NCBI RefSeq assembly: GCF_032854445.1
Contig: NC_088297.1
Location: 25,971,915 to 26,035,914 of the forward strand
DNA length: 64,000 bases
Direction: 5' to 3'
Origin: Liolophura sinensis
Lineage: Eukaryota > Mollusca > Polyplacophora > Chitonida > Chitonidae
Made by a program: the position numbers and the translations under genes. Below are positions 23,557 to 36,800 of this stretch, one piece after another (the first letter of the stretch is position 1; every line of letters starts with the position of its first letter). The notes under the pieces are model-generated. The model was not told the origin of the DNA and did no database searches. It was given only the letters and a program-made list of their open reading frames with translations.

Positions 23557-25185
23557 AACGTCCCACAAAAAACATGGCGCGGATTTTCAAACTCCCATCT
23601 CCTTCTCATTAATGGCAATGTAACTCACCTCCTATATGTAATTTTATGGTGGAATCTCTAATACTATCCTCTTAATTTACTACCCTCATCAATGAAACTA
23701 ATTAATTTGCTGCGTGGTGGTCACATTGACTGCTTGAAGTCCAGCGAAACCAAGTACCTCGCTATCGACAGCCATTTTGAAGTGCCACGTAACATACTTC
23801 TGGGTTTGAAATGCAACTGAGTATTGGTATTGAAATCCTCTGGAAAACTATTATATTTGGATTGCCGTCTGCAGGAACAACTTCAGCCTTCTTAATTCAA
23901 TCTAAAAATCCCCCAAAAGAACTTGTATTTTTAGTGCAGGTAAGTTTAGGTGCCATGAGCGCGAACCTCATTGAGATCGGCTCCATCCAGTTGGAGGGCG
24001 CAGAGTGCGACGATTTGTTTGAGAGTCCGCGATGGGCTCAGTGTTACGATGAATGTCAGAATTTTAGAATAGATTTGGTTTATTTATTTGATTGGTATTT
24101 TACGCCGTACTCAAGAATATTATTTTAGAATAGAACACTGAGTCTATCTAGATGGGTTATACCACACCCAAAGTGTGGAGAATAAGTTTTTTCCTCGAGG
24201 TTATAAGATATCTGGCACTGACCAGATGCATGAATACTAACGACGTTTGTAGTAGACTGATTAAATGATCTCAGCATGTCGACGGCCAAAGGCGGCTAAG
24301 AATAAACAGTAGCTATGTGACTGTTCTAGGCAGTGACATTCGTCCTACCATTGACGGGTGCTGTTAAACATGGCCTGGTTGATAATCAGACTTCATGCGG
24401 AGTCTAGTTAACTTCTTGCGAAGTTAGATAAAAGGGTTTTATGTGAAATGTCATTGGCGGTCAGACGTCGTTTTATGGGCCTGGTGTCAACGGCGACACA
24501 AAAATGGTAACGAGTACTAAGAGCAGTCGTTTGCATGCATCCACATAGCATTCCATGCAGGTGAAAGACACCCACGATCACCTGATGAACAAAAACTCGC
24601 ATCGCACAGTCGCACGAGCTACACATCGCAACATGCACATGGTGTGTAGCAGGTAACAAGGAAACAGGAAGGAAATTATTTATACAGTGTTGTACAAAGT
24701 GTTAAACTGTACATAATGTGATAAAACACGCAACTTGGCTGTCTTGATACGGAACATCAACGGCAGGATCGAGCGCATGAAATAGTACAGATCTCCTACT
24801 CAAGACGTAATGAAGATCTCGGGAGCACGAGATAGCTAATTGACCAATAGAAAGTGTGCAGGAGATCTTTATTAAGACTTGCGCACGAGGGAAAAAAAAA
24901 CATAACAGACACTTTGAAAGTTGTGTGTCTGTGTGTGTGTTTTTTTTTCTATTGAAAATTTTTTCTAACCACTTCACTTTTATGGCTCCGTAGAGAGCAC
25001 ATGCATGAGTAACGTAGAATTTTGATGCTACCAGTATATACTTGTTTAAACAGCACTCTTATGTATAACAGTTGTGTATGTGATAAATGATTAATCAGGT
25101 CATGTAAAACTATGCAAGCTGAAACAGATTTCAGCTTGAAACATACTCTTAAGTGAATGAAAAGAAAACTTGAAAACAACCTGAC
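23557..25185. other. Intergenic region, no gene supported
   Basis: Apart from the split element at 24035-24165, the sequence is unique. The open frame at 23811-24128 runs through the SINE insertion, so it is not an intact old gene. A promoter for the HOT gene could lie in 23557-33764 but nothing specific is visible. Confidence 0.35.
24035..24165. mobile_element. Third copy of inverted-repeat arm, split by a short SINE insertion
   Basis: The arm 'cagtgttacgatgaatgtca' plus 'cactgagtctatctagatgg' is interrupted at 24074-24121 by a minus-strand SINE 3' end (reverse of the 'tacggcgtaaaa...aaataaa' tail). The 13-bp sequence attttagaataga flanks the insertion at 24061-24073 and 24122-24134. It is a strongly 5'-truncated SINE insertion with its target-site duplication. 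Confidence 0.7.
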
Positions 25186-28100
25186 ACTCCTGGGCTAATA
25201 TATGTACTTACACACAGACAGAGCCCAAAGTCAGGTCTAAGTATAGCTGATCTATGCACTTTCACACACACATACTCACACACATAGCCCAAAGTCAGGT
25301 CTACGTATAGGAAATATATGTACTTACACACATACATACTCACAGACAGAGCCCAAAGTGAGGTCTAAGTATAGCTGATATATGTACTTACACACATACA
25401 TACTCACAGACATAGCCCAAAGTCAGGTCTAAGTATAGCTGATATATGTACTTACACACATACATACACACACACACATAGCCCAAAGTCAGGTCTATGT
25501 ATAGCTAATATATGTACTTACACACACACATACTCACACACATAACCCAAAGTCAGGTCTAAGTGTAGCTGATATATGTACTTACACACACACATACTCA
25601 CACACATAGCCCAAAATCAGGCCTAAGTATAGCTGATATTTGTACTTACACACATACATACTCACACACATAGCCCAAAGTCAGGTCTAAGTATAATTTA
25701 TTTTTATTTATTTATTTATTTATTTGATTGGTGTTTTACGCCGTACTCAAGAGGGTGGAATCCGGGCACAGCCCGGGGGAAACCCATGGCCATCCGCAGG
25801 CTGCTGGCAGACCTTCCCACGTGCGGCCGGAGAGGAAGCCAGCATTAGCTAAACTTGAACCCACAGCGACAGCATTGGTGAGAGACTCCTGGGTCATTAC
25901 GCTGCGCTAGCGCGCTAACCAACTGAGCCACGGAGGCCCCAGGTCTAAGTATAGTTGATATATGTACTTACACACACACATACTCACACATATAACCCAA
26001 AGCCAGGTCCAAGTATAGTTGATATATGTACTTACACACATACATACACACACACATAGCCCAAAGTCAGATCTAAGTATAGTTGATATATGTACTTACA
26101 CACATACATACACACACACATAGCCCAAAGTCAGATCTAAGTATAGTTGATATATGTACTTACACACATACATACTCACACACATAGCCCAAAGTCAGGT
26201 CTAAGTATAGCTGATGTATGTACTTACACACACATACTCACACACATAGCCCAAAGTCAGGTCTAAGTATAGCTAATATATGTACTTACACACATACATA
26301 CTCACACACATAGCCCAAAGTCAGGTCTAAGTATAGCTAATATATGTACTTACACACATACATACTCACACACATAGCCCAAAGTCAGGTCTAAGTATAG
26401 CTGATGTATGTACTTACACACACATACTCACACACATAGCCCAAAGTCAGGTCTAAGTATAGCTAATATATGTACTTACACACATACATACTCACACACA
26501 TAGCCCAAAGTCAGGTCTAAGTATAGCTGATGTATGTACTTACACACACATACCCACACACATAGCCCAAAGTCAGGTCTAAGTATAGCTAATATATGTA
26601 CTTACACACATACATACTCACACACATAGCCCAAAGTCAGGTCTAAGTATAGCTGATTGTATGTACTTACACACACATACTCACACACATAGCCCAAAGT
26701 CAGGTCTAAGTATAGCTAATATATGTACTTACACACATACATACTCACACACATAGCCCCAAAGTCAGTTCTAAGTATAGCTGATGTATGTACTTACACA
26801 CACATACTCACACACATAGCCCAAAGTCAGGTCTAAGTATAGCTGATATATGTACTTACACACACATACTCACACACATAGCCCAAAGTCAGGTCTAAGT
26901 ATAGCTGATATATGTACTTACACACATACATACTCACACACATAGCCCAAAGTCAGGTCTAAGTATAGCTGATGTATGTACTTACACACACATACTCACA
27001 CACATAGCCCAAAGTCAGGTCTAAGTATAGCTGATATATGTACTTACACACATACATACTCACACACATAGCCCAAAGTCAGGTCTAAGTATAGCTGATA
27101 TATGTACTTACACACACATACTCACACACATAGCCCAAAGTCAGGTCTAAGTATAGCTGATATATGTACTTACACACATACATACTCACACACATAGCCC
27201 AAAGTCAGGTCTAAGTATAGCTGATGTATGTACTTACACACACATACTCACACACATAGCCCAAAGTCAGGTCTAAGTATAGCTAATATATGTACTTACA
27301 CACATACATACTCACACACATAGCCCAAAGTCAGGTCTAAGTATAGCTGATATATGTACTTACACACACATACTCACACACATAGCCCAAAGTCAGGTCT
27401 AAGTATAGCTAATATATGTACTTACACACATACGTACTCACACACATAACCCAAAGTCAGTTCTAAGTATAGCTGATGTATGTACTTACACACACATACT
27501 CACACACATAGCCCAAAGTCAGGTCTAAGTATAGCTAATATATGTACTTACACACATACATACTCACACACATAGCCCAAAGTCAGGTCTAAGTATGGCT
27601 AATATATGTACTTGCACACACACATACTCACACACATAGCCCAAAGTCAGGTCTAAGTATAGCTAATATATGTACTTACACACACATACTCACACACATA
27701 GCCCAAAGTCAGGTCTAAGTATAGCTAATATATGTACTTACACACATACATACTCACACACATAGCCCAAAGTCAGGTCTAAGTATGGCTAATATATGTA
27801 CTTGCACACACACATACTCACACACATAGCCCAAAGTGAGGTCTAAGTATAGCTAATATATGTACTTACACACATACATACTCACACACATAGCCCAAAG
27901 TCAGGTCTAAGTGTAGCTAATATTTGTACTTACACACATACATACTCACACATAGCCCAAAGTCAGGTCCAAGTATAGCGAATATTTGTACTTACACACA
28001 CATACTCACACACATAGCCCAAAGTCAGGTCTAAGTATAGCTGATATATGTACTTACACACACACATACCGGTACTCACAGACATAGCCCAAAGTCAGGT

Positions 28101-28222
28101 CTAAGTATAGCTGATATATGTACTTACACACACACATACTCACACACATAGCCCAAAGTCAGGTCTAAGTATTGCGAATGTATGTACTTACACACACACA
28201 CATACTCACACACATAGCCCAC
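25186..28222. repeat. 60/64-bp minisatellite, about 45 copies
   Basis: The unit carries 'catagcccaaagtcaggtct' and 'aagtatagctgatatatgta' followed by an 'acttacacaca...ctcacacac' stretch. Units of about 64 and 60 bp differ by one CATA/ACAC step and alternate in blocks. The array is interrupted by a SINE at 25696-25939. All units carry a CA-rich microsatellite-like core. Confidence 0.95.
25683..25952 (-). mobile_element. SINE inserted in a minisatellite unit
   Basis: Minus-strand near-full-length copy: the TTTATT tail, 'gattggtgttttacgccgta', the middle 'ggctgctggcagaccttccc' and the head 'agcgcgctaaccaactgagc'. The array sequence aggtctaagtata is duplicated at 25683-25695 and 25940-25952. 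Insertion therefore came after the array unit existed, and neighbouring units have not copied it. Confidence 0.92.
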
Positions 28223-29018
28223 TAGTAAACTTCACTGCTATTTTCTAGTTGAGCATACTGTTAAACAATTTCTTCAGCAGATTGACATATACATGCATTA
28301 CAGATACTGTATTTTTCTCACAGTTTTTGATTCTGATGTTTTTATTGTTATTTGCAGGCCGTGTTATCCCCATGTGACTTGTTTAAGTAGGCTACTTGTA
28401 TCTAACCAACAAGGTGGGTAATAACTCTTGTGTGTTGTCACATTGTGCGTAATATGACTGGTTCGTAGCTATAAGTCACATTCATGGCGCCAGAAGTCCA
28501 TTACCTACAAGAATGCACCTTCCCTATAGCTGGTCACCACGGCACAGTACACATGTTACGTCATCTGTAGAAGCTCGCTCCACCTGGCGGAGAAATATGC
28601 TAACCTCTTGGGTGGAAATTGTGAACTGAATCATGGGAAATCTAATTGTTGATGTCTGCTACAAGAACTGGCTACACCTTGAAACTGAAACTCTGTGTTT
28701 AAAAACCACGATTTCGCTGATCATTGTTGTTATACTGTTAAGAACCTATTGACTATTTTTATATTTCCAAGCAACTATAAAACAATTACTATTAAAGACG
28801 ACATTTGATCCAAAGTCTCGATCCGTTGTCTATTTCTACACAGCCGCGTTTGGAACCCATCATGCATCAGCCATTTCTCAAACGTTTGCTGTGCAATATA
28901 AAAAAAGAAAATACATGGCTGAGGAGATACGTCGCATAATGTGTTAGAGATGGAAGAAAAGTGTAAAGTGGTGTGGAGACTAGCTAATAGGCTAGGTGCA
29001 TACTTGTAGGAGATACCG
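28223..29018. other. Unique DNA, no exon supported
   Basis: The missing first exon of HOT (transit peptide) could lie here or further upstream, but no start with a credible mitochondrial leader and phase-1 donor could be identified. Confidence 0.3.
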
Positions 29019-29364
29019 GCCCGGATAGCACAGTTGGTAGAGCGTCCCCTTCGGGACCGGTAGATCCAGGATCAATCCTTGATCGAGTCACACCTAAGAC
29101 TTTAAAAGAGGAAGTTGTAACTTCCTCGCTTGGCGTTCAGCATGAAGGGGAAGGTTGACCCGTATCAGTATAATGGCTCGGGCGGCTTAATTGCCTTCGG
29201 TAAGTCGTCTCAGTGAAGCAGCACTAAATCAAAGAGCGGTGGAAATCGGTCCTGCAACAAGGAGGCACATTACACGTACATGCACCCTAATGATTCCTTC
29301 GTCGTCATATGACTGAAAAATTGTTGAGTACGACGTTAAACCCCAAGCACTCACTCACTTACTT
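29019..29364 (+). mobile_element. tRNA-derived SINE, second family, ACTC tail
   Basis: The head is tRNA-like with A-box 'tagcacagttggtagagcgt' and a B-box-like 'ggatcaatccttgatcg'. The middle has 'taatggctcgggcggcttaa', and the 3' end 'gttgagtacgacgttaaacc' followed by 'ccaagcactcactcactt'. About 345 bp. Elements with this tail are, from memory, common in mollusc genomes. Confidence 0.85.
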
Positions 29365-29570
29365 GTAGGAGATGGACTTGTGATGGCACAAACTAGCACC
29401 TTCAACAGTGATGACAGTGGGGTTACCAGCCCTGTACAAAGAGAAGCAAACCTTGCAATCCAGGATCCATAGAATCCTCTGTACTTACTGGAATAACAAC
29501 ACTGTGGTTAAGTGATTTCAAGAATAGTACATGTGATCATGATTAATGGCAGCGAGTGTAGTTATTCCAG
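29365..29570. other. Short unique spacer
   Basis: No feature seen between the SINE and the next array. Confidence 0.4.
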
Positions 29571-30345
29571 TAGTCAGAGGGCAGTGATGTTCCATGAGTT
29601 ACAAGTCAGAGGGCAATGATGTTCCATGAGTTATAAGTCAGGGGGTACTGATGTTCCCTGAGTTACAAGTCAGAGGGCACTGATGTTCCATGAGTTACAA
29701 GTCAGGGGGTACTGATGTTCCCTGAGTTACAAGTCAGGGGGCACTGATGTTCCCTGAGTTACAAGTCAGAGAACACTGAAATTACAAGTCAGAGGGCACT
29801 GATGTTCCCTGAGTTACAAGTCAGAGGGCACTGATGTTCCATGAATTACAAGTCAGGGGGTACTGATGTTCCCTGAGTTACAAGTCAGAGGGCACTGATG
29901 TTCCCTGAGTTACAAGTCAGGGGGCACTGATGTTCCCTGAGTTACAAGTCAGAGGGCACTGATGTTCCATGAGTTACAAGTCAGGGGGCACTGATGTTCC
30001 CTGAGTTACAAGTCAGAGAACACTGAAATTACAAGTCAGAGGGCACTGATGTTCCCTGAGTTACAAGTCAGAGGGCACTGATATTCCATGAATTACAAGT
30101 CAGAGGGTACTGATGTTCCCTGAGTTACAAGTCAGAGAACACTGAAATTACAAGTCAGAGGGCACTGATGTTCCATGAGTTACAAGTCAGAGGGCACTGA
30201 TGTTCCCTGAGTTACAAGTCAGAGGGCACTGATGTTCCATGAGTTATAAGTCAGGGGGTACTGATGTTTCCTGAGTTACAAGTCAGAGGGCACTGATGTT
30301 CCATGAGTTACAAATCAGAGGGCACTGATGTCCCATGAGTTACTG
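29571..30345. repeat. 32-bp minisatellite, about 24 copies
   Basis: Unit of the type 'gagttacaagtcagagggca' plus 'ctgatgttccct'. A shortened variant (gagaacactgaaattacaag) recurs three times, marking a larger duplicated block. It abuts the next, unrelated array without a gap. Confidence 0.93.
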
Positions 30346-33300
30346 AGTGACTGACCACACTTGTGGATAACTGATTGGCTAAGCTGTTTGCACTGTGAGT
30401 AATGACTGACCGCACATGTGGATAACCGAGTGGCTCAGCTGTTTCCACTGTGAGTAATGACTGACCACACATGTGGATAACCGAGTGGCTAAGCTGTTTA
30501 CACCATGAGTAATGACTGACCACACATGTGGATAACCGAGTGGCTCAGCTGTTTCCACTGTGAGTAATGACTGACCACACATGTGGATAACCGAGCGGCT
30601 CAGCTGTTTCCACTGTGAGTAATGACTGACCACACATGTGGATGACCGAGTGGCTCAGCTGTTTCCACTGTGAGTAATGACTGACCACACATGTGGATGA
30701 CTAAGCTGTTTCCACTGTGAGTAATGACTGACCACACATGTGGATAACCGAGTGGCTCAGCTGTTTACACCATGAGTAATGACTGACCACACATGTGGAT
30801 AACCGGGTGGCTCAGCTGTTTCCACTGTGAGTAATGACTGACCACACATGTGGATAACCGGGTGGCTCAGCTGTTTCCACTGTGAGTAATGACTGACCAC
30901 ACATGTGGATAACCGGGTAGCCAAGCTGTTTACACCATGAGTAATGACTGACCACACATGTGGATGACTAAGCTGTTTCCACTGTGAGTAATGACTGACC
31001 ACACATGTGGATGACTAAGCTGTTTCCACTGTGAGTAATGACTGACCACACATGTGGATGACTAAGCTGTTTCCACCATGAGTAATGACTGACCACACAT
31101 GTGGATGACTAAGCTGTTTCCACTGTGAGTAATGACTGACCACACATGTGGATGACTAAGCTGTTTCCACTGTGAGTAATGACTGACCACACATGTGGAT
31201 GACTAAGCTGTTTCCACTGTGAGTAATGACTGACCACACATGTGGATAACCGAGTGGCTCAGCTGTTTCCACTGTGAGTAATGACTGACCACACATGTGG
31301 ATGACCGAGTGGCTAAGCTGTTTACACCATGAGTATTGACTGACCGCACATGTGGATAACCGGGTGGCTCAGCTGTTTACACCATGAGTAATGACTGACC
31401 ACACATGTGGATAACCGAGTGGCTCAGCTGTTTCCACTGTGAGTAATGACTGACCACACATGTGGATAACCGAGTGGCTAAGCTGTTTACACCATGAGTA
31501 ATGACTGACCACACATGTGGATAACCGAGTGGCTCAGCTGTTTCCACTGTGAGTAATGACTGACCACACATGTGGATGACTAAGCTGTTTCCACTGTGAG
31601 TAATGACTGACCACACATGTGGATAACCGGGTGGCTCAGCTGTTTACACCATGAGTAATGACTGACCACACATGTGGATAACCGAGTGGCTCAGCTGTTT
31701 CCACTGTGAGTAATGACTGACCACACATGTGGATAACCGGGTGGCTCAGCTGTTTCCACCATGAGTAATGACTGACCACACATGTGGATGACTAAGCTGT
31801 TTCCACTGTGAGTAATGACTGACCACACATGTGGATGACTAAGCTGTTTCCACTGTGAGTAATGACTGACCGCACATGTGGATAACCGAGCGGCTCAGCT
31901 GTTTCCACTGTGAGTAATGACTGACCACACATGTGGATAACCGAGTGGCTCAGCTGTTTCCACTGTGAGTAATGACTGACCACACATGTGGATAACCGAG
32001 TGGCTAAGCTGTTTACACCATGAGTAATGACTGACCACACATGTGGATAACCGAGTGGCTCAGCTGTTTCCACTGTGAGTAATGACTGACCGCACATGTG
32101 GATAACCGAGCGGCTCAGCTGTTTCCACTGTGAGTAATGACTGACCACACATGTGGATAACCGAGTGGCTCAGCTGTTTCCACTGTGAGTAATGACTGAC
32201 CACACATGTGGATGACTAAGCTGTTTCCACTGTGAGTAATGACTGACCACACATGTGGATGACTAAGCTGTTTCCACTGTGAGTAATGACTGACCACACA
32301 TGTGGATGACTAAGCTGTTTACACCATGAGTAATGACTGACCACACATGTGGATAACCGAGCGGCTCAGCTGTTTCCACTGTGAGTAATGACTGACCACA
32401 CATGTGGATAACCGAGTGGCTCAGCTGTTTCCACTGTGAGTAATGACTGACCACACATGTGGATAACCGAGTGGCTAAGCTGTTTACACCATGAGTAATG
32501 ACTGACCACACATGTGGATAACCGAGTGGCTCAGCTGTTTCCACTGTGAGTAATGACTGACCGCACATGTGGATAACCGAGCGGCTCAGCTGTTTCCACT
32601 GTGAGTAATGACTGACCACACATGTGGATAACCGAGTGGCTCAGCTGTTTCCACTGTGAGTAATGACTGACCACACATGTGGATGACTAAGCTGTTTCCA
32701 CTGTGAGTAATGACTGACCACACATGTGGATGACTAAGCTGTTTCCACTGTGAGTAATGACTGACCACACATGTGGATGACTAAGCTGTTTCCACTGTGA
32801 GTAATGACTGACCACACATGTGGATAACCGAGTGGCTAAGCTGTTTACACCATGAGTAATGACTGACCACACATGTGGATAACCGAGTGGCTCAGCTGTT
32901 TCCACTGTGAGTAATGACTGACCACACATGTGGATAACCGAGTGGCTCAGCTGTTTCCACTGTGAGTAATGACTGACCACACATGTGGATAACCGAGTGG
33001 CTCAGCTGTTTCCACTGTGAGTAATGACTGACCACACATGTGGATAACCGAGTGGCTAAGCTGTTTACACCATGAGTAATGACTGACCACACATGTGGAT
33101 AACCGAGTGGCTCAGCTGTTTCCACTGTGAGTAATGACTGACCACACATGTGGATAACCGAGTGGCTCAGCTGTTTCCACTGTGAGTAATGACTGACCAC
33201 ACATGTGGATGACTAAGCTGTTTCCACTGTGAGTAATGACTGACCGCACATGTGGATAACCGAGCGGCTCAGCTGTTTCCACTGTGAGTAATGACTGACC

Positions 33301-33570
33301 ACACATGTGGATAACTGAGTGGCTCAGCTGTTTGCACTGTGAGTAATGACTGACCACACATGTGGATGACTAAGCTGTTTCCACTGTGAGTAATGACTGA
33401 CCACACATGTGGATGACCGGGTGGCTCAGCTGTTTACACTGTGAGTAATGACTGACCACACATGTGGATAACCGAGCGGCTCAGCTGTTTCCACTGTGAG
33501 TAATGACTGACCACACATGTGGATAACTGAGTGGCTCAGCTGTTTGCACCATGAGTAATGACTGACCACA
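30346..33570. repeat. 55/47-bp minisatellite with 471-bp higher-order repeat
   Basis: The long unit (55 bp) has 'ctgaccacacatgtggataa', 'ccgagtggctcagctg' and 'tttccactgtgagtaatga'. A short unit (47 bp) has 'ggatgactaagctg' in place of the middle. About 60 units. The order of long and short units around 31792-32297 is repeated almost exactly 471 bp later; 471 equals six long plus three short units. Minus-strand frames over it are repeat effects. Confidence 0.95.
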
Positions 33571-33710
33571 CGGGTGGTTGTTTACAACCTGCAGACAGTC
33601 ATGGGTGTTCCACTGAGCTCTGTATTTTTTCCATCCATCATAATACTGGCCACCATTGTATTAAATATTCTTGAGTACATTGTAAAACGCCAATCAAATA
33701 GATAAATGAA
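33571..33710 (+). mobile_element. Decayed SINE 3' part
   Basis: Contains 'acctgcagacagtcatggg', 'ccatcataatactggccacc' and 'gtaaaacgccaatcaaatag', the order of the main SINE's second half with several deletions. Lies just upstream of the first recognised HOT exon. Confidence 0.65.
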
Positions 33711-33764
33711 GGAAAGGTATTACCATTTTTGTGTCATACATATTGAGACGTAATTATTTTACAG

Positions 33765-33829
33765 ATGCTGGGTTTGGGACGACAAGCCAGACCAGACAGA
33801 ATGTGCAACAGACGGAGTATGCCTTTGAG
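33765..33829 (+). CDS. ADHFE1: HOT exon (first in window)
   Basis: Acceptor attattttacag, donor GTGAGT. The first two bases finish a codon from a missing upstream exon; then [21 protein letters not shown]. The ending YAFE matches the family's start of the mature enzyme (DYAFEMA). Confidence 0.85.
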
Positions 33830-36800
33830 GTGAGTGACAGTTGGGTTGTATTTGGAACATTTTGTCTGAGGTATAAATGAACTGTCTAAACTGTGACGAC
33901 TGAGTCGAAAAGATGTATACCTATGTAGAAAGAATGAATGAGTGGATCAGAGAAAAAAAATTTAACAAATGGGTCATTTTTTTATAAAAGCAAATAAACT
34001 AGTGTAGGTGTGTGGTGTCCCTTATGAATTCAACTGTGTTTTGTTTCAGATGGCATGTTCTAACATCAGGTATGGTGAGGGAGTCACACAGGAGGTTGGC
34101 ATGGTGAGTGGCAGAAGTGCGTCTTGGTTTTTAGCTTTTTAACAGTATAATTCCATCCCAGCCATATGATACTCAGTCAGATAGTGCATTTAAGTGTTCT
34201 CCTCCACAGTGCCGTTAGGAGTAAATCATGTGAGGCACTCAGTGAGACAGTGCATTAAGTTTTCCCCTCCACAATGCTGTTAGGAGTAAATTGTGTGAGG
34301 TACTCAGTCAGACAGTGCATTAAGTTTTCCCCTCCACAATGCTGTTAGGAGTAAATTGTGTGAGGGACTCAGTCAGACAGTGCATTAAGTTTTGCCCTCT
34401 ACAATGCTGTTAGGAGAAAATTGTGTGAGGGACTTAGTCAGACAGTGCGTTAAGTTTTCCCCTCCACAATGCTGCTAGGAGTAAATGGTGTGAGGGACTC
34501 AGTGAGACAGTGTGTTAAGTTTTGCCCTCTACATTGCTGTTAGGAGTAAATTATGTGGGGGACTCAGTCAGACAGTGCATTAAGTTTTGCCCTCTACAAT
34601 GCTGCTAGAAGTAAATTGTGTGAGGGACTCAGTCAGACAGTGCGCTAAGTGTTCCCCTCCACAGTGCTGTTAGGAGTAAATGGTGTGAGGAACTCGGTCA
34701 GACAGTGCGTTAAGTGTTCCCCTCCACAGTGCTGTTAGGAGTAAATGGTGTGAGGGACTCAGTCAGACAATGTGTTAAGTTTTCCCCTCCACAATGCTGT
34801 TAGGAGTAAATTGTGTGAGGGACTTAGTCAGACAGTGCGTTAAGTTTTCCCCTCCACAATGCTGCTAGGAGTAAATTGTGTGAGGGACTCAGTCAGACGG
34901 TGTGTTAAGTTTCCCCTCCACAATGCTGTTAGGAGTAAATGGTGTGAGGGACTCAGACAGTGCGTTAAGTTTTCCCCTCCACAATGCTCTAAGGAGTAAA
35001 TTGTGTGAGGGACTCAGTCAGACAGTGTGTTAAGTGTTCCCCTCCACAGTGCTGTTAGGAGTAAATGGTGTGAGGGACTCGATCAGACAGTGTGTTAAGT
35101 GTTCCCCTCCACAGTGCTTTTAGGAGTAAATGGTGTGAGGGACTCAGTCAGATAGTGCGTTAAGTTTTCCCCTCCACAATGCTGTAAGGAGTAAATTGTT
35201 TGAGGGACTCAGTCAGACAGTGTGTTAAGTGTTCCCCTCCACAGTGCTGTTTGGAGTAAATGGTGTGAGGGACTCGATCAGACAGTGTGTTTAGTTTTGC
35301 CCTCCACAATGCTGTTAGGAGTAAATTATGTGAGGGACTCAGTCAGACAGTGTGTTAAGTTTTCCCCTCCACAATGCTGTTAGGAGTAAATGGTGTGAGG
35401 GACTCAGTCAGACAGTGTGTTAAGTTTTCCCCTCCACAATGCTGTTAGGAGTAAATGGTGTGAGGGACTCAGTCAGACAGTGTGTTAAGTTTTCCCCTCC
35501 ACAATGCTGTTAGGAGTAAATGGTGTGAGGGACTCAGTGAGACAGTGTGTTAAGTTTTGCCCTCTACAATGCTGCTAGAAGTAAATTGTGTGAGGGACTC
35601 AGTCAGACAGTGCGTTAAGTGTTCCCCTCCACAGTGCTGTTAAGAGTAAGTGGTGTGAGGGACTTAGTCAGACAGTGCGTTAAGTGTTCCCCTCCACAGT
35701 GCTGTTAGGAGTAAATTATGTGGGGGACTCAGTCAGACAATGTGTTAAGTTTTCCCCTCCACAATGCTGTTACGAGTAAATTGTGTGAGGGACTTAGTCA
35801 GACAGTGCGTTAAGTTTTCCCTTCCACAATGCTACTAGGAGTAAATTGTGTGAGGGACTTAGTCAGACAGTGCGTTAAGTTTTCCCCTCCACAATGCTAC
35901 TAGGAGTAAATTGTGTGAGGGACTCAGACAGAGCATTAAATGTTCCCCTCCACAGTACAGTTAGGAGTAAATCATGTGAGGAACTCGGTCAGACAGTGCA
36001 TTTAAGTGTTCCCCTCCACAATGCTGTTAGGAGTAAATGGTGTGAGGGACTCAGTCAGATAGTGCATTAAGTGTTCCCCTCCACAATGCTGTTAGGAGTA
36101 AATGGTGTGAGGGACTCAGTCAGATAGTGCGTTAAGTTTTCCCCTGCGCAATGCTGTTAGGAGTAAATTATGTGAGGGACTCAGTCAGACAGTGTGTTAA
36201 GTTTTCCCCTCCACTATGCTGTTAGGAGTAAATGGTGTGAGGGACTCAGTCAGACAGTGTGTTAAGTTTTCCCCTCCACAATGCTGTTAGGAGTAAATTG
36301 TGTGAGGGACTCAGTCAGACAGTGTGTTAAGTTTTCCTCTCCACAATGCTGTTAGGAGTAAATGGTGTGAGGGACTCAGTGAGACAGTGTGTTAAGTTTT
36401 GCCCTCTACATTGCTGTTAGGAGTAAATTATGTGGGGGACTCAGTCAGACAGTGCATTAAGTTTTCCCCTCTACAATGCTGTTAGGAGAAAATTGTGAGG
36501 GACTTAGTCAGACAGTGCGTTAAGTTTTGCCCTCTACAATGCTGTTAGGAGAAAATTGTGTGAGGGACTTAGTCAGACAGTGCGTTAAGTGTTCCCCTCC
36601 ACAGTGCTGTTAGGAGTAAATGGTGTGAGGGACTCAGTCAGATAGTGCATTAAGTTTTCCCCTCCACAATCTGTTAGGAGTAAATTATGTGAGGGACTCA
36701 GTGAGACAGTGTGTTAAGTGTTCCCCTCCACAATGCTGTTCGGAGTAAATTATGTGGGGGACTCAGTCAGACAGTGCATTAAGTTTTCCCCTCCACAATG

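Noticed and set aside
23811-24128. 105-codon forward frame starting with Met
   Set aside because: It runs through a SINE insertion and inverted-repeat arm and matches no family I recognise.
25186-28222. Possible CRISPR-like array because of regular spacing
   Set aside because: There are no unique spacers between repeats; units are contiguous, and the DNA is eukaryotic.
30308-33357. Series of minus-strand frames with VSHYSQWKQLS-type repeats
   Set aside because: By-product of the 55/47-bp array; the frames stop and restart with unit length changes.
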